Shown: positions 18,400-25,748 of the stretch, in pieces
Layout: each line of letters opens with the position of its first letter
How positions within the stretch are numbered: the first letter of the stretch is position 1
Assembly: GCA_002083405.1 (NCBI GenBank)
Contig: LVWT01000025.1
Coordinates: forward strand, 1-40,854
Length of the DNA: 40,854 nt
Source: Nitrospira sp. SG-bin2
GTDB lineage: Bacteria; Nitrospirota; Nitrospiria; Nitrospirales; Nitrospiraceae
Direction of reading: 5' to 3'
Made by a program: the position numbers and the translations under genes
Notes under the pieces: model-generated
Told to the model about the DNA's origin: nothing
The model's input: the letters and a program-made list of their open reading frames with translations, nothing else
Databases searched by the model: none

Positions 18400-18951
18400 T
18401 TAGTGAGCCGATCCTGAATCAGTCTGTTGTTCAAGATACGCGGCGATCTTCTTCAGCGCCAATCCGCTCAGTTTCGATCCATACCACGAGGGCATCGTTC
18501 GACCAGGATAACCGGGCACGATGAACCGTTCCGGCTCAAGTACCGACTCAACAACATAGTCATGGATCGTTCTGGCCTGCCCGCGATAGGCCGGATCGCT
18601 CAGCCGTTGTGTGCCCGTGGTTCCCAGGATCAGCTTCGGGCCCACTTGCCCCTCAGCTCCTGGAATTCCAGGAATAACATGACACACCGGACATCCGGCG
18701 CGAATAAAAATATCGCCAATGGGCTCTTCGCCTGTCGTAAGAGGGATCTTCTCGGGCGACAGGGCCATGGCCTGGGCCGATCCCATCGCGACCGGCGGAC
18801 CTTGCGGCGCCTCATCCTTTCGGAGCGCCCAGAGGACACATAACAAGACAAGACCGATCGCCACCAGAACGACAACCTTTTCCGGTGGGCGAGAAGGAGG
18901 TTCAATGGGATGACGGTCTGATTCCGCCTGCCTTGTTGAATGGACGTCCAT
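18400..18951 (-). CDS. Membrane-anchored monohaem cytochrome c
   Basis: A 183-residue class I-type cytochrome. An uncleaved N-terminal membrane helix (VVVLVAIGLVLLCVLWAL, about 26-43) anchors a periplasmic domain with one haem-binding CPVCH (87-91) and a likely distal Met in GRTMPSWYG. The position next to the molybdoenzyme gene on the same strand would allow it to pass electrons in that chain, but the 142-bp gap with a promoter-like site suggests separate transcription. The partner is unknown. Confidence 0.88.
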   Translation of the reverse strand: MDVHSTRQAESDRHPIEPPSRPPEKVVVLVAIGLVLLCVLWALRKDEAPQGPPVAMGSAQAMALSPEKIPLTTGEEPIGDIFIRAGCPVCHVIPGIPGAEGQVGPKLILGTTGTQRLSDPAYRGQARTIHDYVVESVLEPERFIVPGYPGRTMPSWYGSKLSGLALKKIAAYLEQQTDSGSAH

Positions 18952-18980
18952 GCTTCGATAGGAATACCCTACTCGATCGT

Positions 18981-19009
18981 AGTGTACTCGGCAGGTGGAA
19001 TGAACTCAA
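18981..19009 (-). promoter_or_regulatory. Possible sigma-70 promoter for the cytochrome c gene
   Basis: Minus strand TTGAGT (19004-19009), 17 nt, TACACT (18981-18986), each 4 of 6 to consensus. Its start point would be near 18974, about 23 nt before the start codon. Confidence 0.35.
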
Positions 19010-19093
19010 TGGGCGGACGGCCTGCAGAGACGCCTGGCGGCGTCAGCGCACGTGCCGTACGAGATTCAATGCTACTCAATCAAGAGAATTGTT

Positions 19094-19861
19094 CTATATC
19101 CCCGCATACCATTCATACCCTTGATCTTCCCAATACCCGCCCTTTCCCCCGCCGATGCCGGCTAGAGAGTCGACCACTTCTATCCGCGTGACATACTTCG
19201 CCTGTTTGTACCCAAGCTGTCGCTCAAAGCGTAGACGAAGGGGCGCGCCGTGCGGAATATCCAATGGCGCATCATTGAGTTCATAGGCCAGAATCGTCTG
19301 CGGATGATAGCAATCAGCCAGCGCCATGCTTTCGTAATACGCAACGCCTTCATCATCCACATCGGCACAGTGGAATACGGCGTAGCGGGCACTCGGCAAC
19401 GGCTCGACCTGGTGCAGTAGATCGCCAATCGGCACTCCGGTCCATTTCCCGATGGCGCTCCACCCTTCGACGCAATCGTGACGAGTGATCTGTGTCCGAA
19501 ATGGCAGCTCTTTCATCGCAGCTAGCGACCAGCTTCTCGGGGTCTGCACCAACCCGACTACTTCCAGCGTCCATTCAGAAAAACCCTGTGCGACATGGTC
19601 AGCATACTCTTCCGTGCCAGGATCAGTATTGCCGTTCGCCGGAAAGACCTTCGAGATATCAGTCGCGCCATATTCTTTTGCCAACGCATCGCTTGGAGTG
19701 ATCGCCCGTTGCACTGTCTCCGTCAGTCGTTCGGCCTTGCCAAGGATGCCCGAGAACCAGCTGCTCTGTGTGAGGTTGTCGCATCCAGAGAGCGCGACCA
19801 GGCTCGCCGCGCCCAGCGTCCCTTTCAGGAATCTTCGCCGCTCCATACGTTCAGGCTTCAT
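19094..19861 (-). CDS. Tat-exported sulfite-oxidase-fold molybdoenzyme, module copy 1
   Basis: A 255-residue periplasmic molybdopterin oxidoreductase of the SUOX/YedY superfamily. The N-terminus has a twin-arginine signal (ERRRFLKG) and a Cys following ALSG that could be lipidated. The molybdenum-ligand Cys is in RHDCVEGWSAIGKWTG (about residue 137), where YedY/MsrP has a matching Cys. The C-terminus ends in GYWEDQGYEWYAGI, typical of single-domain YuiH-like members; the dimer domain of true sulfite oxidase is absent. It overlaps the upstream cytochrome b gene by 11 bp, so the cytochrome should be its membrane electron donor. By context I infer a methionine-sulfoxide reductase-like role; sulfite oxidation is the alternative. 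A second copy lies at 24979-25748. Confidence 0.88.
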   Translation of the reverse strand: MKPERMERRRFLKGTLGAASLVALSGCDNLTQSSWFSGILGKAERLTETVQRAITPSDALAKEYGATDISKVFPANGNTDPGTEEYADHVAQGFSEWTLEVVGLVQTPRSWSLAAMKELPFRTQITRHDCVEGWSAIGKWTGVPIGDLLHQVEPLPSARYAVFHCADVDDEGVAYYESMALADCYHPQTILAYELNDAPLDIPHGAPLRLRFERQLGYKQAKYVTRIEVVDSLAGIGGGKGGYWEDQGYEWYAGI

Positions 19862-20777
19862 GACTCACTCCTTCATGTCGAACCGTAAACCACCCCGTGA
19901 CCATCGAACGAATGTTGTTACGGAACCCGGTGAGGACTACCTGGAGAACGTGAATACCAATAAACCCAACAAATGAAAAACAGGCAATAAAGTGAATCGT
20001 CCGCGCAGCCTGACGGCCTCCGAACAGGGTCAGGAGCCATGGAAAGGCCGTGTCGATCGTCGGGGACATCGCCAGACCGGTCAACACAATCAGCGGCGCT
20101 ACGATGAACAAGATGGTCGCGTAGGCCAGCTTCTGAAGCACGTTGTACCGCTTTGCCTCATTCCCACTGGGATGTCGAAGGAGAAGATGATCTTTGATCG
20201 CGTTCCCGATGCCGCGCCAGTCTTTTCCGGTGGGGGCCAAATCGCGCGTGGCATGTCGGCTCGCCAAGGCATACGCCGTAAAAATCAGCCCGTTGACCAC
20301 AAAGAGCCAGGCAAAGAACAGATGCCATTGCCGCCCCATGGCAAGCCATTTACCGCTGGGGATCGTCGCCCAAGCCGGGAAGCCTCGGCTCATGCCATTG
20401 GAGTAACCCAACACGCCGGTCGTATCAAATTGATGACCGAGAAGCGTCGTGATGCCTTTGATGTCTCCACTGTCAGTCTGCACGGGCCGAATGGACAACA
20501 ACGGCCGGTGGCGATCGGACCGATCCCCCCAATAGAGCGCCGGATGCGCGTTAAAAATCTGGAGCCCGCTCATGATCAAGATGATGAGAACAGGCACATT
20601 CAGCCAATGGCTGATTCGCACGGGCAATCGGTGGCGGTACACCTGTTCCACAGAGGGAGGAGCGGATGCCCCTCGATCACGTGCTGAGGCTGTCGCCGAT
20701 GCCGGCAGTTCCGCACTCGGGACCGGCGCTACTCCCGGATTCACTGCGTGATCTGTAAACCGAATGGGGACAGCCAT
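19851..20777 (-). CDS. Cytochrome b561-like membrane subunit, module copy 1
   Basis: A 308-residue membrane cytochrome of the Ni-hydrogenase/thiosulfate-reductase b type. Four to five hydrophobic helices are seen: LNVPVLIILIMSGLQIF (about 58-75), FFAWLFVVNGLIFTAYAL (about 155-172), LAYATILFIVAPLIVLTGLAM (about 212-232) and FIACFSFVGFIGIHVLQVVL (about 268-288). Candidate haem ligands are the His residues in RISHWLN, WHLFFAW, TIHFIAC and GIHVLQ. It would carry quinol electrons to the molybdoenzyme encoded directly downstream, like YedZ to YedY, though YedZ itself is a different fold. The Ala/Pro-rich first 45 residues are not shared with copy 2. An ECF-type promoter lies upstream (20819-20844). 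Confidence 0.88.
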   Translation of the reverse strand: MAVPIRFTDHAVNPGVAPVPSAELPASATASARDRGASAPPSVEQVYRHRLPVRISHWLNVPVLIILIMSGLQIFNAHPALYWGDRSDRHRPLLSIRPVQTDSGDIKGITTLLGHQFDTTGVLGYSNGMSRGFPAWATIPSGKWLAMGRQWHLFFAWLFVVNGLIFTAYALASRHATRDLAPTGKDWRGIGNAIKDHLLLRHPSGNEAKRYNVLQKLAYATILFIVAPLIVLTGLAMSPTIDTAFPWLLTLFGGRQAARTIHFIACFSFVGFIGIHVLQVVLTGFRNNIRSMVTGWFTVRHEGVSHEA

Positions 20778-20818
20778 GGTTCTCCTTCCCGACTCCGCGA
20801 TGATCGATGTATCGTTTC

Positions 20819-20844
20819 GTCTGAAACGGAGGAGGTTTCTTACA
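20819..20844 (-). promoter_or_regulatory. ECF-type promoter, site B (cytochrome b copy 1)
   Basis: Minus strand TGTAAGAAAC (20835-20844), 13 nt, GAC (20819-20821). One of five sites with the same spacing. The expected transcript start near 20811 is about 34 nt before the cytochrome b start codon. Confidence 0.8.
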
Positions 20845-20867
20845 AACGGGGACCGGGGGGTAACACA

Positions 20868-20902
20868 ACGGCCTGCAGTCGGATCACCCGACCGCAGGCC
20901 GT
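20868..20902 (-). terminator. Hairpin after Met-rich gene, copy 1
   Basis: ACGGCCTGC (20868-20876) pairs with GCAGGCCGT (20894-20902), with one mismatch and an inner 5-bp stem around a 5-nt loop. On the minus strand it is followed by TGTGTTAC, a poor T-run. It lies between the Met-rich gene and the next promoter. A near-identical hairpin is at the same place in copy 2 (26722-26756), so it is a conserved part of the module: a terminator or an mRNA 3-prime stabiliser. Confidence 0.65.
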
Positions 20903-20931
20903 GAGAGGTAGCACTGCGAGGAGAGGACGAA

Positions 20932-21270
20932 TTAGTAGCCCATCACGCCCTTCATGGAATCTTTCGTGGCTTTCATCTCGCCCTTCATGGCATCCTTCTT
21001 GGCCCTGATGTCGTCCTTCATGGCATCTTTCGATGCGCGCATCGAGTCGGTCTTGGCCTTCATCGCATCAGATTTTCCCTTCACCGCATCAGTACCGGCG
21101 TTCATCTGCCCCTTCATCTGGCCCGTCATCTCGCCCTTCATCGCATCGGCATCGGCCTGCATCGCGCCTTTCATCTCGTGCCCCATATTGCTCATATCTT
21201 CGGCGAAGGAATACACACCTGCCCCCATCACAGAGGCTACTGTTGCGATTGCGACCAACATCTTCTTCAT
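20932..21270 (-). CDS. Secreted Met/Lys-rich repeat protein, module copy 1
   Basis: A 112-residue protein with a signal peptide (about 23 residues, ending YSFA) and an 89-residue mature chain holding 15 Met, with many Lys, Asp and Ala. It is built from degenerate short units such as KDAMK and KGEMK and should be one extended amphipathic helix. No known enzymatic domain is seen. Methionine-rich periplasmic proteins of this kind (MrpX in Azospira) soak up hypochlorite by methionine oxidation and are then reduced by a molybdoenzyme. The start at 21270 is set by AGGAGG upstream; an earlier in-frame start at 21345 lies inside the YHS gene. A Met/Lys-rich metal-binding role is an alternative. Confidence 0.85.
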   Translation of the reverse strand: MKKMLVAIATVASVMGAGVYSFAEDMSNMGHEMKGAMQADADAMKGEMTGQMKGQMNAGTDAVKGKSDAMKAKTDSMRASKDAMKDDIRAKKDAMKGEMKATKDSMKGVMGY

Positions 21271-21287
21271 CGAGGACCTCCTGGTTA

Positions 21288-21318
21288 AAAAAGAAAAAGC
21301 CGGCTGCCTTCTGCAGCC
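21288..21318 (-). terminator. Terminator or attenuator between YHS copy 1 and the Met-rich gene
   Basis: On the minus strand GGCTGC/GCAGCC (stem arms 21302-21307 and 21313-21318, 5-nt loop) is followed by GGCTTTTTCTTTTTT. This has terminator form and lies just before the ribosome-binding site of the Met-rich gene, so only read-through transcripts would express that gene. Copy 2 lacks it. Confidence 0.65.
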
Positions 21319-21325
21319 CCACCAA

Positions 21326-21787
21326 TCACTCATGCACCTTGGCAAGCGTCATCACCGCCGGCCAGTTGGTATCCGCCTGTTGGATATACCCCGGGACATC
21401 CGACAGCCATCGTGAACGGACAGCGTCACTATAATTGAGATACAGTGTACCATGAATCACGCTAAAAGCCGCGGGATCGATTGTGGCCTTATAGCCTTTC
21501 GCCATCCCATAGGCACAGTAGCCGCCGTACTGAGGCGCATACTTGTCCGGCTCGGCAGCAAACACATCCCGATGCGCGGCTGACGCAAACTGAAACGTCG
21601 AGCCTCGATGGACTGATTGAAACTCCGGCAATCCCTTGACCGGTTTGTGTTCAGTGAAATACGCAACCGGATCGTAGCCGCCAATTGCCACCCCGTCTCG
21701 CTCGAAATAGTCACCGGCTAAGGCCGGTGCAGCAAAGACTACCGCCAACAGAAGTGTCAGAAACTGATGGCTCACGAGTTTCTTCAT
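21326..21787 (-). CDS. Secreted YHS-domain protein, module copy 1
   Basis: A 153-residue protein with a signal peptide (MKKLVSHQFLTLLLAVVFAAPALA) and a single YHS domain. Family features are GGYDPVAYFTE near the N-terminus, FASAAHRDVFAAEPDKYAPQYGGYCAYGMA in the middle (described here by its Gly-Gly-Tyr-Cys core) and LYLNYS...WLSD...YIQQAD...NWP at the end. YHS domains are linked to metal or copper handling, but the function of these secreted forms is unknown. The start at 21787 has AGGTG upstream; an ATG at 21811 lies too close to the promoter's transcript start. Promoter site E lies just upstream. Confidence 0.88.
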   Translation of the reverse strand: MKKLVSHQFLTLLLAVVFAAPALAGDYFERDGVAIGGYDPVAYFTEHKPVKGLPEFQSVHRGSTFQFASAAHRDVFAAEPDKYAPQYGGYCAYGMAKGYKATIDPAAFSVIHGTLYLNYSDAVRSRWLSDVPGYIQQADTNWPAVMTLAKVHE

Positions 21788-21819
21788 TACAACACCTGAT
21801 AAAGGATGCATAACAATCA

Positions 21820-21845
21820 GTCGGACAAGAAGGTTGAATCTTACA
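21820..21845 (-). promoter_or_regulatory. ECF-type promoter, site E (YHS copy 1)
   Basis: Minus strand TGTAAGATTC (21836-21845), 13 nt, GAC (21820-21822). It differs from the others in the last bases of the -35 box but keeps TGTAAGA and the exact spacing. Transcript start expected near 21812, about 25 nt before the YHS start codon. Confidence 0.75.
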
Positions 21846-22096
21846 TAAGAAGCAGGTCCTCGTTTTCCGGCACGCAGCGATCAGGCGCACCCACGCCCAT
21901 CGTTTTCTTTCAGGTTGTTCAAAACGATCTTCCGGCAAGGCCGCAGCAAGGGAAGAGGCGAGGCGTACGCGTTGGTACCTTGAGCTTCTGAGCGATGCCA
22001 GAACGCAGCGTGAAGCTGTTTTCAACATCCTGTTCATTCATACGCGACGTTCACATAGACCTTAATCGCCAACACGCGGCGATAGGACTGTTTCGA

Positions 22097-23092
22097 TCAC
22101 TTACCTGGCAGCCACCGGTCAAGGAAGTCGCGCATGAGCATTGCAATTTCATCGCCCTTATCCTCCAGTGCAAAGTGGCCAGTGTCGAGAAGGTACAACT
22201 TAGCGTTGGGAAGATCGTGCAGGTACCCATACGCGCCATCAGCTGGGAATATCTCATCATTCTGTCCCCACACGATGAGAGTCGGCGGCCGCCGTGTACG
22301 AAAGAACTGCTGGAACTGCGGGTACAGTGCAACGTTCGAACCATAGTCCTTGAATAAGTCGAGCATGATCTCATCGATGCCTGGCCTGCCGAGCAGCGTT
22401 TGATCATGTAGCCAGGTGTCGGGGGAGATGCGTGACACATCACGGACACCCTTAATGTATTGGGATTTCGTAGCCTCAAGAGTAAGCCCTACACGTAGGG
22501 CCTCGCGATGCTGCTGCGAGCCGTCGGCCCAATAGGCCTTAATCGGATTCCAGAAGTCCTTCAGCCCGTCCTCGTAGGCGTTGCCATTCTGTATCACCAG
22601 GGCAGTAACTCTCTCTGGATGCTTGAGCGCCAATCGGTAACCGACCGGCGCGCCGTAATCCTGCACGTACAAGCTATAGTTTTTCAGCCCGATTGTGTCC
22701 GTGAATTTGTCAATGACTCCCGCAAGGTTATCGAATGTATAATTGAACTCATTTACCGATGGCGCTGAACTCTGCCCGAAGCCAGGATAATCCGGTGCGA
22801 CCAAGTGGAATCGGTCCGCCAGCGCCGGGATCAGGTTGCGGAACATGTGCGACGACGCGGGAAAGCCGTGCAGCAGTAAGATCGTAGGCTTCGACGGATC
22901 ACCCGCTTCGCGATAGAAGATGTCGAGACCATCAATATTGACCGTGTGGTACGCTACTCGAGTTGTGCGTTGATCGGGACTGATGCGGTCGGCGGTGGGC
23001 TTCTGGGCTTGCCCGTCAATGGCAAAGAACCCAAGCGCTAGTGAGAGCAGCACGATCAACCACAATTGTGAAGATTGTTTGCGTATATTCAT
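22097..23092 (-). CDS. Secreted alpha/beta hydrolase with Asp nucleophile
   Basis: A 331-residue exported protein (signal peptide about residues 1-29) of the haloalkane-dehalogenase/epoxide-hydrolase group. The oxyanion motif LLLHGFPASSHMF is at about 73-85. The nucleophile elbow is VQDYGAPVG, with Asp145 where lipases have Ser, so the nucleophile is of the dehalogenase/epoxide-hydrolase kind. The acid is in WGQNDEIFPADG (about 276-287) and the His in DTGHFALED (about 305-313). Substrate unknown; halogenated or epoxidised compounds are the family guess. It sits between the two module copies, with no TGTAAGA-type promoter of its own. A TGACTATTTG stretch upstream shows no clear promoter. Confidence 0.88.
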   Translation of the reverse strand: MNIRKQSSQLWLIVLLSLALGFFAIDGQAQKPTADRISPDQRTTRVAYHTVNIDGLDIFYREAGDPSKPTILLLHGFPASSHMFRNLIPALADRFHLVAPDYPGFGQSSAPSVNEFNYTFDNLAGVIDKFTDTIGLKNYSLYVQDYGAPVGYRLALKHPERVTALVIQNGNAYEDGLKDFWNPIKAYWADGSQQHREALRVGLTLEATKSQYIKGVRDVSRISPDTWLHDQTLLGRPGIDEIMLDLFKDYGSNVALYPQFQQFFRTRRPPTLIVWGQNDEIFPADGAYGYLHDLPNAKLYLLDTGHFALEDKGDEIAMLMRDFLDRWLPGK

Positions 23093-23222
23093 TTCCGCTC
23101 TCCTCGAGAGTGACTATTTGCCCTTTCAGAAAACCATTCGCGTCTGAATTCAGCTCACGGTCAAAATCAGATGGCCATTGTGATTATTTGCCAGGGCTCT
23201 TTCCTTTCACGCCATCGTCGCG

Positions 23223-23834
23223 CTACTGTTTTCGAAGCACCGGATATCCGAACGAGTAAATCCATTTGTCGGCGTCAACAGCATTGCGCGGGGCCAGCTC
23301 TCTCGCAGGCGTATGACAGGGAATACAATCTGTCTTGTAGTTTTTTGAGACGGTGCGTGTGGGATCGTCGGCATTAAACAGCGACCACGCCCAGCCATCG
23401 CCCCACAGGGGGGATTCTTTGTATCGGCCCTTGGTGTCCCTGATTAATACGAACCATCCTTTGATTGTCGTTCCATGACCGACTGCAGGCCCTGTAGTCA
23501 TCGCCAGGGTCTCGGCATTGAAGAGTTCCTTGACCAGCACCGCGCCGTCCGGAAACCGACGATGTGTGCGATAGTAGGCAATGGTTTCCGGTTGGGTGTA
23601 GACGACATGGTACTCGTGCACGCCGGGGCCTATCATCTCGAGTTGCTCCCCCGTGTGTGCGTGCGCCCACGTGCCGAGCGTTGGCCATTCGGTGTAGCCC
23701 TCAGGAACCCTGATGGCGCCGGTATTTACGTCGACATTGGGCGCAAAGGGTTTCTCCTCCATGGCCATTACTCCTCCTACCAGGCCTATCGCGGCCAGGA
23801 TTAGAGCGGATGCTGTGAGCGCTCCGTGTTTCAT
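23223..23834 (-). CDS. Cytochrome P460-family protein
   Basis: A 203-residue secreted cytochrome with signal peptide (about 1-24) and a beta-sheet P460 domain. The haem motif CIPCH is at 170-174 near the C-terminus, the family position. The FPDGAVLVKELF segment (about 94-105) is the P460 signature; its Lys, or another Lys, may form the covalent Lys-haem link that gives P460 cytochromes hydroxylamine-oxidising activity. Whether that link exists cannot be told. Enzymes of the family turn hydroxylamine into N2O or act on nitric oxide, so a nitrogen-stress role suits a nitrifier. A terminator-like hairpin separates it from the upstream YHS gene. Confidence 0.87.
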   Translation of the reverse strand: MKHGALTASALILAAIGLVGGVMAMEEKPFAPNVDVNTGAIRVPEGYTEWPTLGTWAHAHTGEQLEMIGPGVHEYHVVYTQPETIAYYRTHRRFPDGAVLVKELFNAETLAMTTGPAVGHGTTIKGWFVLIRDTKGRYKESPLWGDGWAWSLFNADDPTRTVSKNYKTDCIPCHTPARELAPRNAVDADKWIYSFGYPVLRKQ

Positions 23835-23875
23835 CTGTGTTTCCTTATCTTCTCTATCGCGGTTAGTAAAATACG

Positions 23876-23900
23876 GCCCGCCGCTCCCGTAGCGGCGGGC
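23876..23900 (-). terminator. Terminator after YHS copy 3
   Basis: A perfect 10-bp stem (23876-23885 with 23891-23900, GCCCGCCGCT) and 5-nt loop. On the minus strand it is followed by CGTATTTTAC. It lies 15 bp after the YHS stop codon. Confidence 0.8.
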
Positions 23901-23914
23901 TTCCCCATTATTCT

Positions 23915-24375
23915 TTATAAATCAGACGTTGCTTTCTCCTTGATCTCGATCCAATTCGCATCGGCTTTCCTGATAAAGCCAAGGATGTCTTTGTCCCATT
24001 TCTGCTGAATGCTCTTGTCCAGGTTCAGATAGAGTTTGCCCTGGACGATCTTCCACACCTCAGGGTCTGCAACGAACTTTTTCCCCACCGCCACACCGTA
24101 AGCGCAGTAGCCGCCGTAGGCTGGCAGATATTGCTGTGGGTTAGCCTCGAACATCTTTCGATGTTCGGCATTGGCGAAGGCGTAAGTCACACCGTCAACG
24201 ATGGTGACGTAATAACCGCTCCCTCGCACCGGTTTGCCATCGGTAAATACGCTACCGGGTCATACCCGCTAATCCCCGGCGTGCTATACCTATACTCCTC
24301 AGCAAAGGCTGACGCTGAAACCATGCTTGCGATAAGCACCACGCTGGCAATGAAGAATTTCCTCATGAGTCTCAT
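23915..24375 (-). pseudogene. YHS-domain protein, copy 3, frameshifted
   Basis: Two overlapping frames together make one YHS protein. The first (from 24375, start MRLMRKFFIASVV, preceded by GGAGG) gives the signal peptide and GYDPVAYL. The second (to the stop at 23915) gives the rest from DGKPVRGSGYYV to EKATSDL. The frames meet at 24245-24247, where a run reads AAA on the plus strand but AAAA would restore VAYFTDGKPVRGSGYY. The gene is otherwise complete and keeps its own ECF-type promoter (site A), which suggests a recent mutation or a homopolymer sequencing error. The encoded domain (GGYCAYGVAVGKK) is more divergent than copies 1 and 2. Confidence 0.85.
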
Positions 24376-24395
24376 ACAGGCCTCCATATAGATAA

Positions 24396-24421
24396 GTCGA
24401 TTGTCTAAAGGGTTTCTTACA
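24396..24421 (-). promoter_or_regulatory. ECF-type promoter, site A (YHS copy 3)
   Basis: Minus strand TGTAAGAAAC (24412-24421), 13 nt, GAC (24396-24398). The transcript would begin near 24388 and reach the GGAGG box and ATG at 24375 after about 13 nt, which also argues against an ATG at 24387 as the start. Confidence 0.8.
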
Positions 24422-24978
24422 CATAACTATCAAAATCAAAACCGTATTGTGGTGAGTCAGGAAGGCGGATTCACGAAGCAATTGCCAAAGTGTTTGCCAA
24501 AGAAAGTCTGCCGGCTGTGATTCTTCCACGACGCAAAGAGGTCGTCGAGAAAGTCCATGCCGGCATTAGACGGAAGGATGGTCGAGCCCTCGCCATCCCT
24601 GGATGGGACACACACGAACCTGATCCTCAAGAAGTCGGCGGCTCGACGCTGTGCCGGACCATACCGATGACGATCGTCGCGGCCACGTTGGACACCGCCG
24701 TGAAATGAACCGTCGATGGTACTAGGCCCGCGCAATGTTCAACAAGAGCAGCTCCGGCTCCACCTGGCTCACCGTCCGATTGTATTCCAGCACTGCTTGA
24801 TGCAAGGCGATTGGCGACAAACAACCACTAAGAATGTTGAGCAGCGCTCAACTGATGAGAATGCTCAAACTGGTTTTTGAGCAAGACCCGAGCAACTGTG
24901 AATGCGAGGCATACAGATGGATGCATGCCGCAGGGGACGAAAAAGCATAAATACAGCTGGCGGTTCAGTTTCAACATT
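24422..24978. other. Gene-poor stretch between module parts, possible gene remnant
   Basis: This 557-bp stretch holds no gene I recognise. One plus-strand frame is open from about 24427 to 24708 with codon use resembling real genes (Lys/Val/Ala-rich, including FAKESLPAVILPRRKEVV), but it has no clear start or ribosome-binding site and matches no family I know. A small hairpin (GCTCAAA/TTTGAGC, about 24863-24882) lies at the end. Considered a decayed remnant or chance. Confidence 0.35.
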
Positions 24979-25748
24979 CTAGATCCCGGCGTACCATTCA
25001 TACCCCTGGTCTTCCCAATACCCGCCCTTTCCTCCGCCGATACCGAAGAGTGATTCGACGAGCTCGATCCTCATCACGTATTTGGCCTGCTTGTACCCAA
25101 GCTGCCGCTCGAAACGGAGACGGAGCGGGGCGCCATGAGGCACATCCAGCGGAGCGCCGTTCAGTTCATACGCAAGAATCGTTTGCGGGTGATAACAGTC
25201 GGCCAGCACAATGCTCTCATAGTAGAACACGCCTTCATCATCCACATCGGCACAATAAAACACGGCAAACTTGGCCGTTGGCATGGGGTGAACCTCATGC
25301 ATCAGATCTCCGAGCGGAACGCCGGTCCATTTTCCGATGGCGCTCCAGCCTTCCACGCAATCATGGCGAGTCGTCTGTGTGCGTGACGGCAACTCTTTCA
25401 GCGCGGCCAACGACCAACTCCTTGGCGTTTCAACCAAGCCGGCGATCTCCAGCAGCCATTCAGAAAGCCCCGCTCAACATGTCCGGAGTAGAGATCCGTG
25501 CCTGGATCGGTGTTGCCGTTGGCCGGAAATATCGCCGAGATATCCGCATCGCTATATTCTCGAGCGAGAGCATTCCTCGGGGTCACAGCGCGTTGCACCG
25601 CTTCAGTCAGTTTCTCGGTTGACTGCAGAATCGAAGGGAACCAGCCGCTTCGCGTAAGGTTGTCACAGCCGGAAAGAACAAAGAGACTCGCGGCGCCCAA
25701 TGTTCCTTTGAGAAAACCACGTCGCTCCATCGCTCGTTCATGCTTCAT
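24979..25748 (-). pseudogene. Sulfite-oxidase-fold molybdoenzyme, module copy 2, frameshifted
   Basis: The second copy of the molybdoenzyme gene. The N-terminal frame (25748 down to about 25466) has the Tat signal ERRGFLKG and follows copy 1 closely up to HVERGF. The C-terminal frame (to the stop at 24979) resumes at SEWLLEIAGLVETPRSW and keeps the Mo-ligand Cys in RHDCVEGWSAIGKWTG and the GYWEDQGYEWYAGI end. The frames join at 25464-25466: an AAA on the plus strand where AAAA would restore GFSEW, as in copy 1. Everything else is intact, so the loss is recent or a sequencing error. It overlaps the cytochrome b gene by 11 bp, as in copy 1. Confidence 0.88.

Noticed and set aside
21711..22037. 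Minus-strand ORF of 108 codons upstream of YHS copy 1
   Set aside because: It overlaps the YHS signal-peptide region and promoter site E in another frame, and has many Arg/Cys/Ser without domain signs.
24490..24708. 72-codon plus-strand ORF as a real gene
   Set aside because: No clear start, ribosome-binding site or family; kept only as a possible remnant in the gene-poor stretch.
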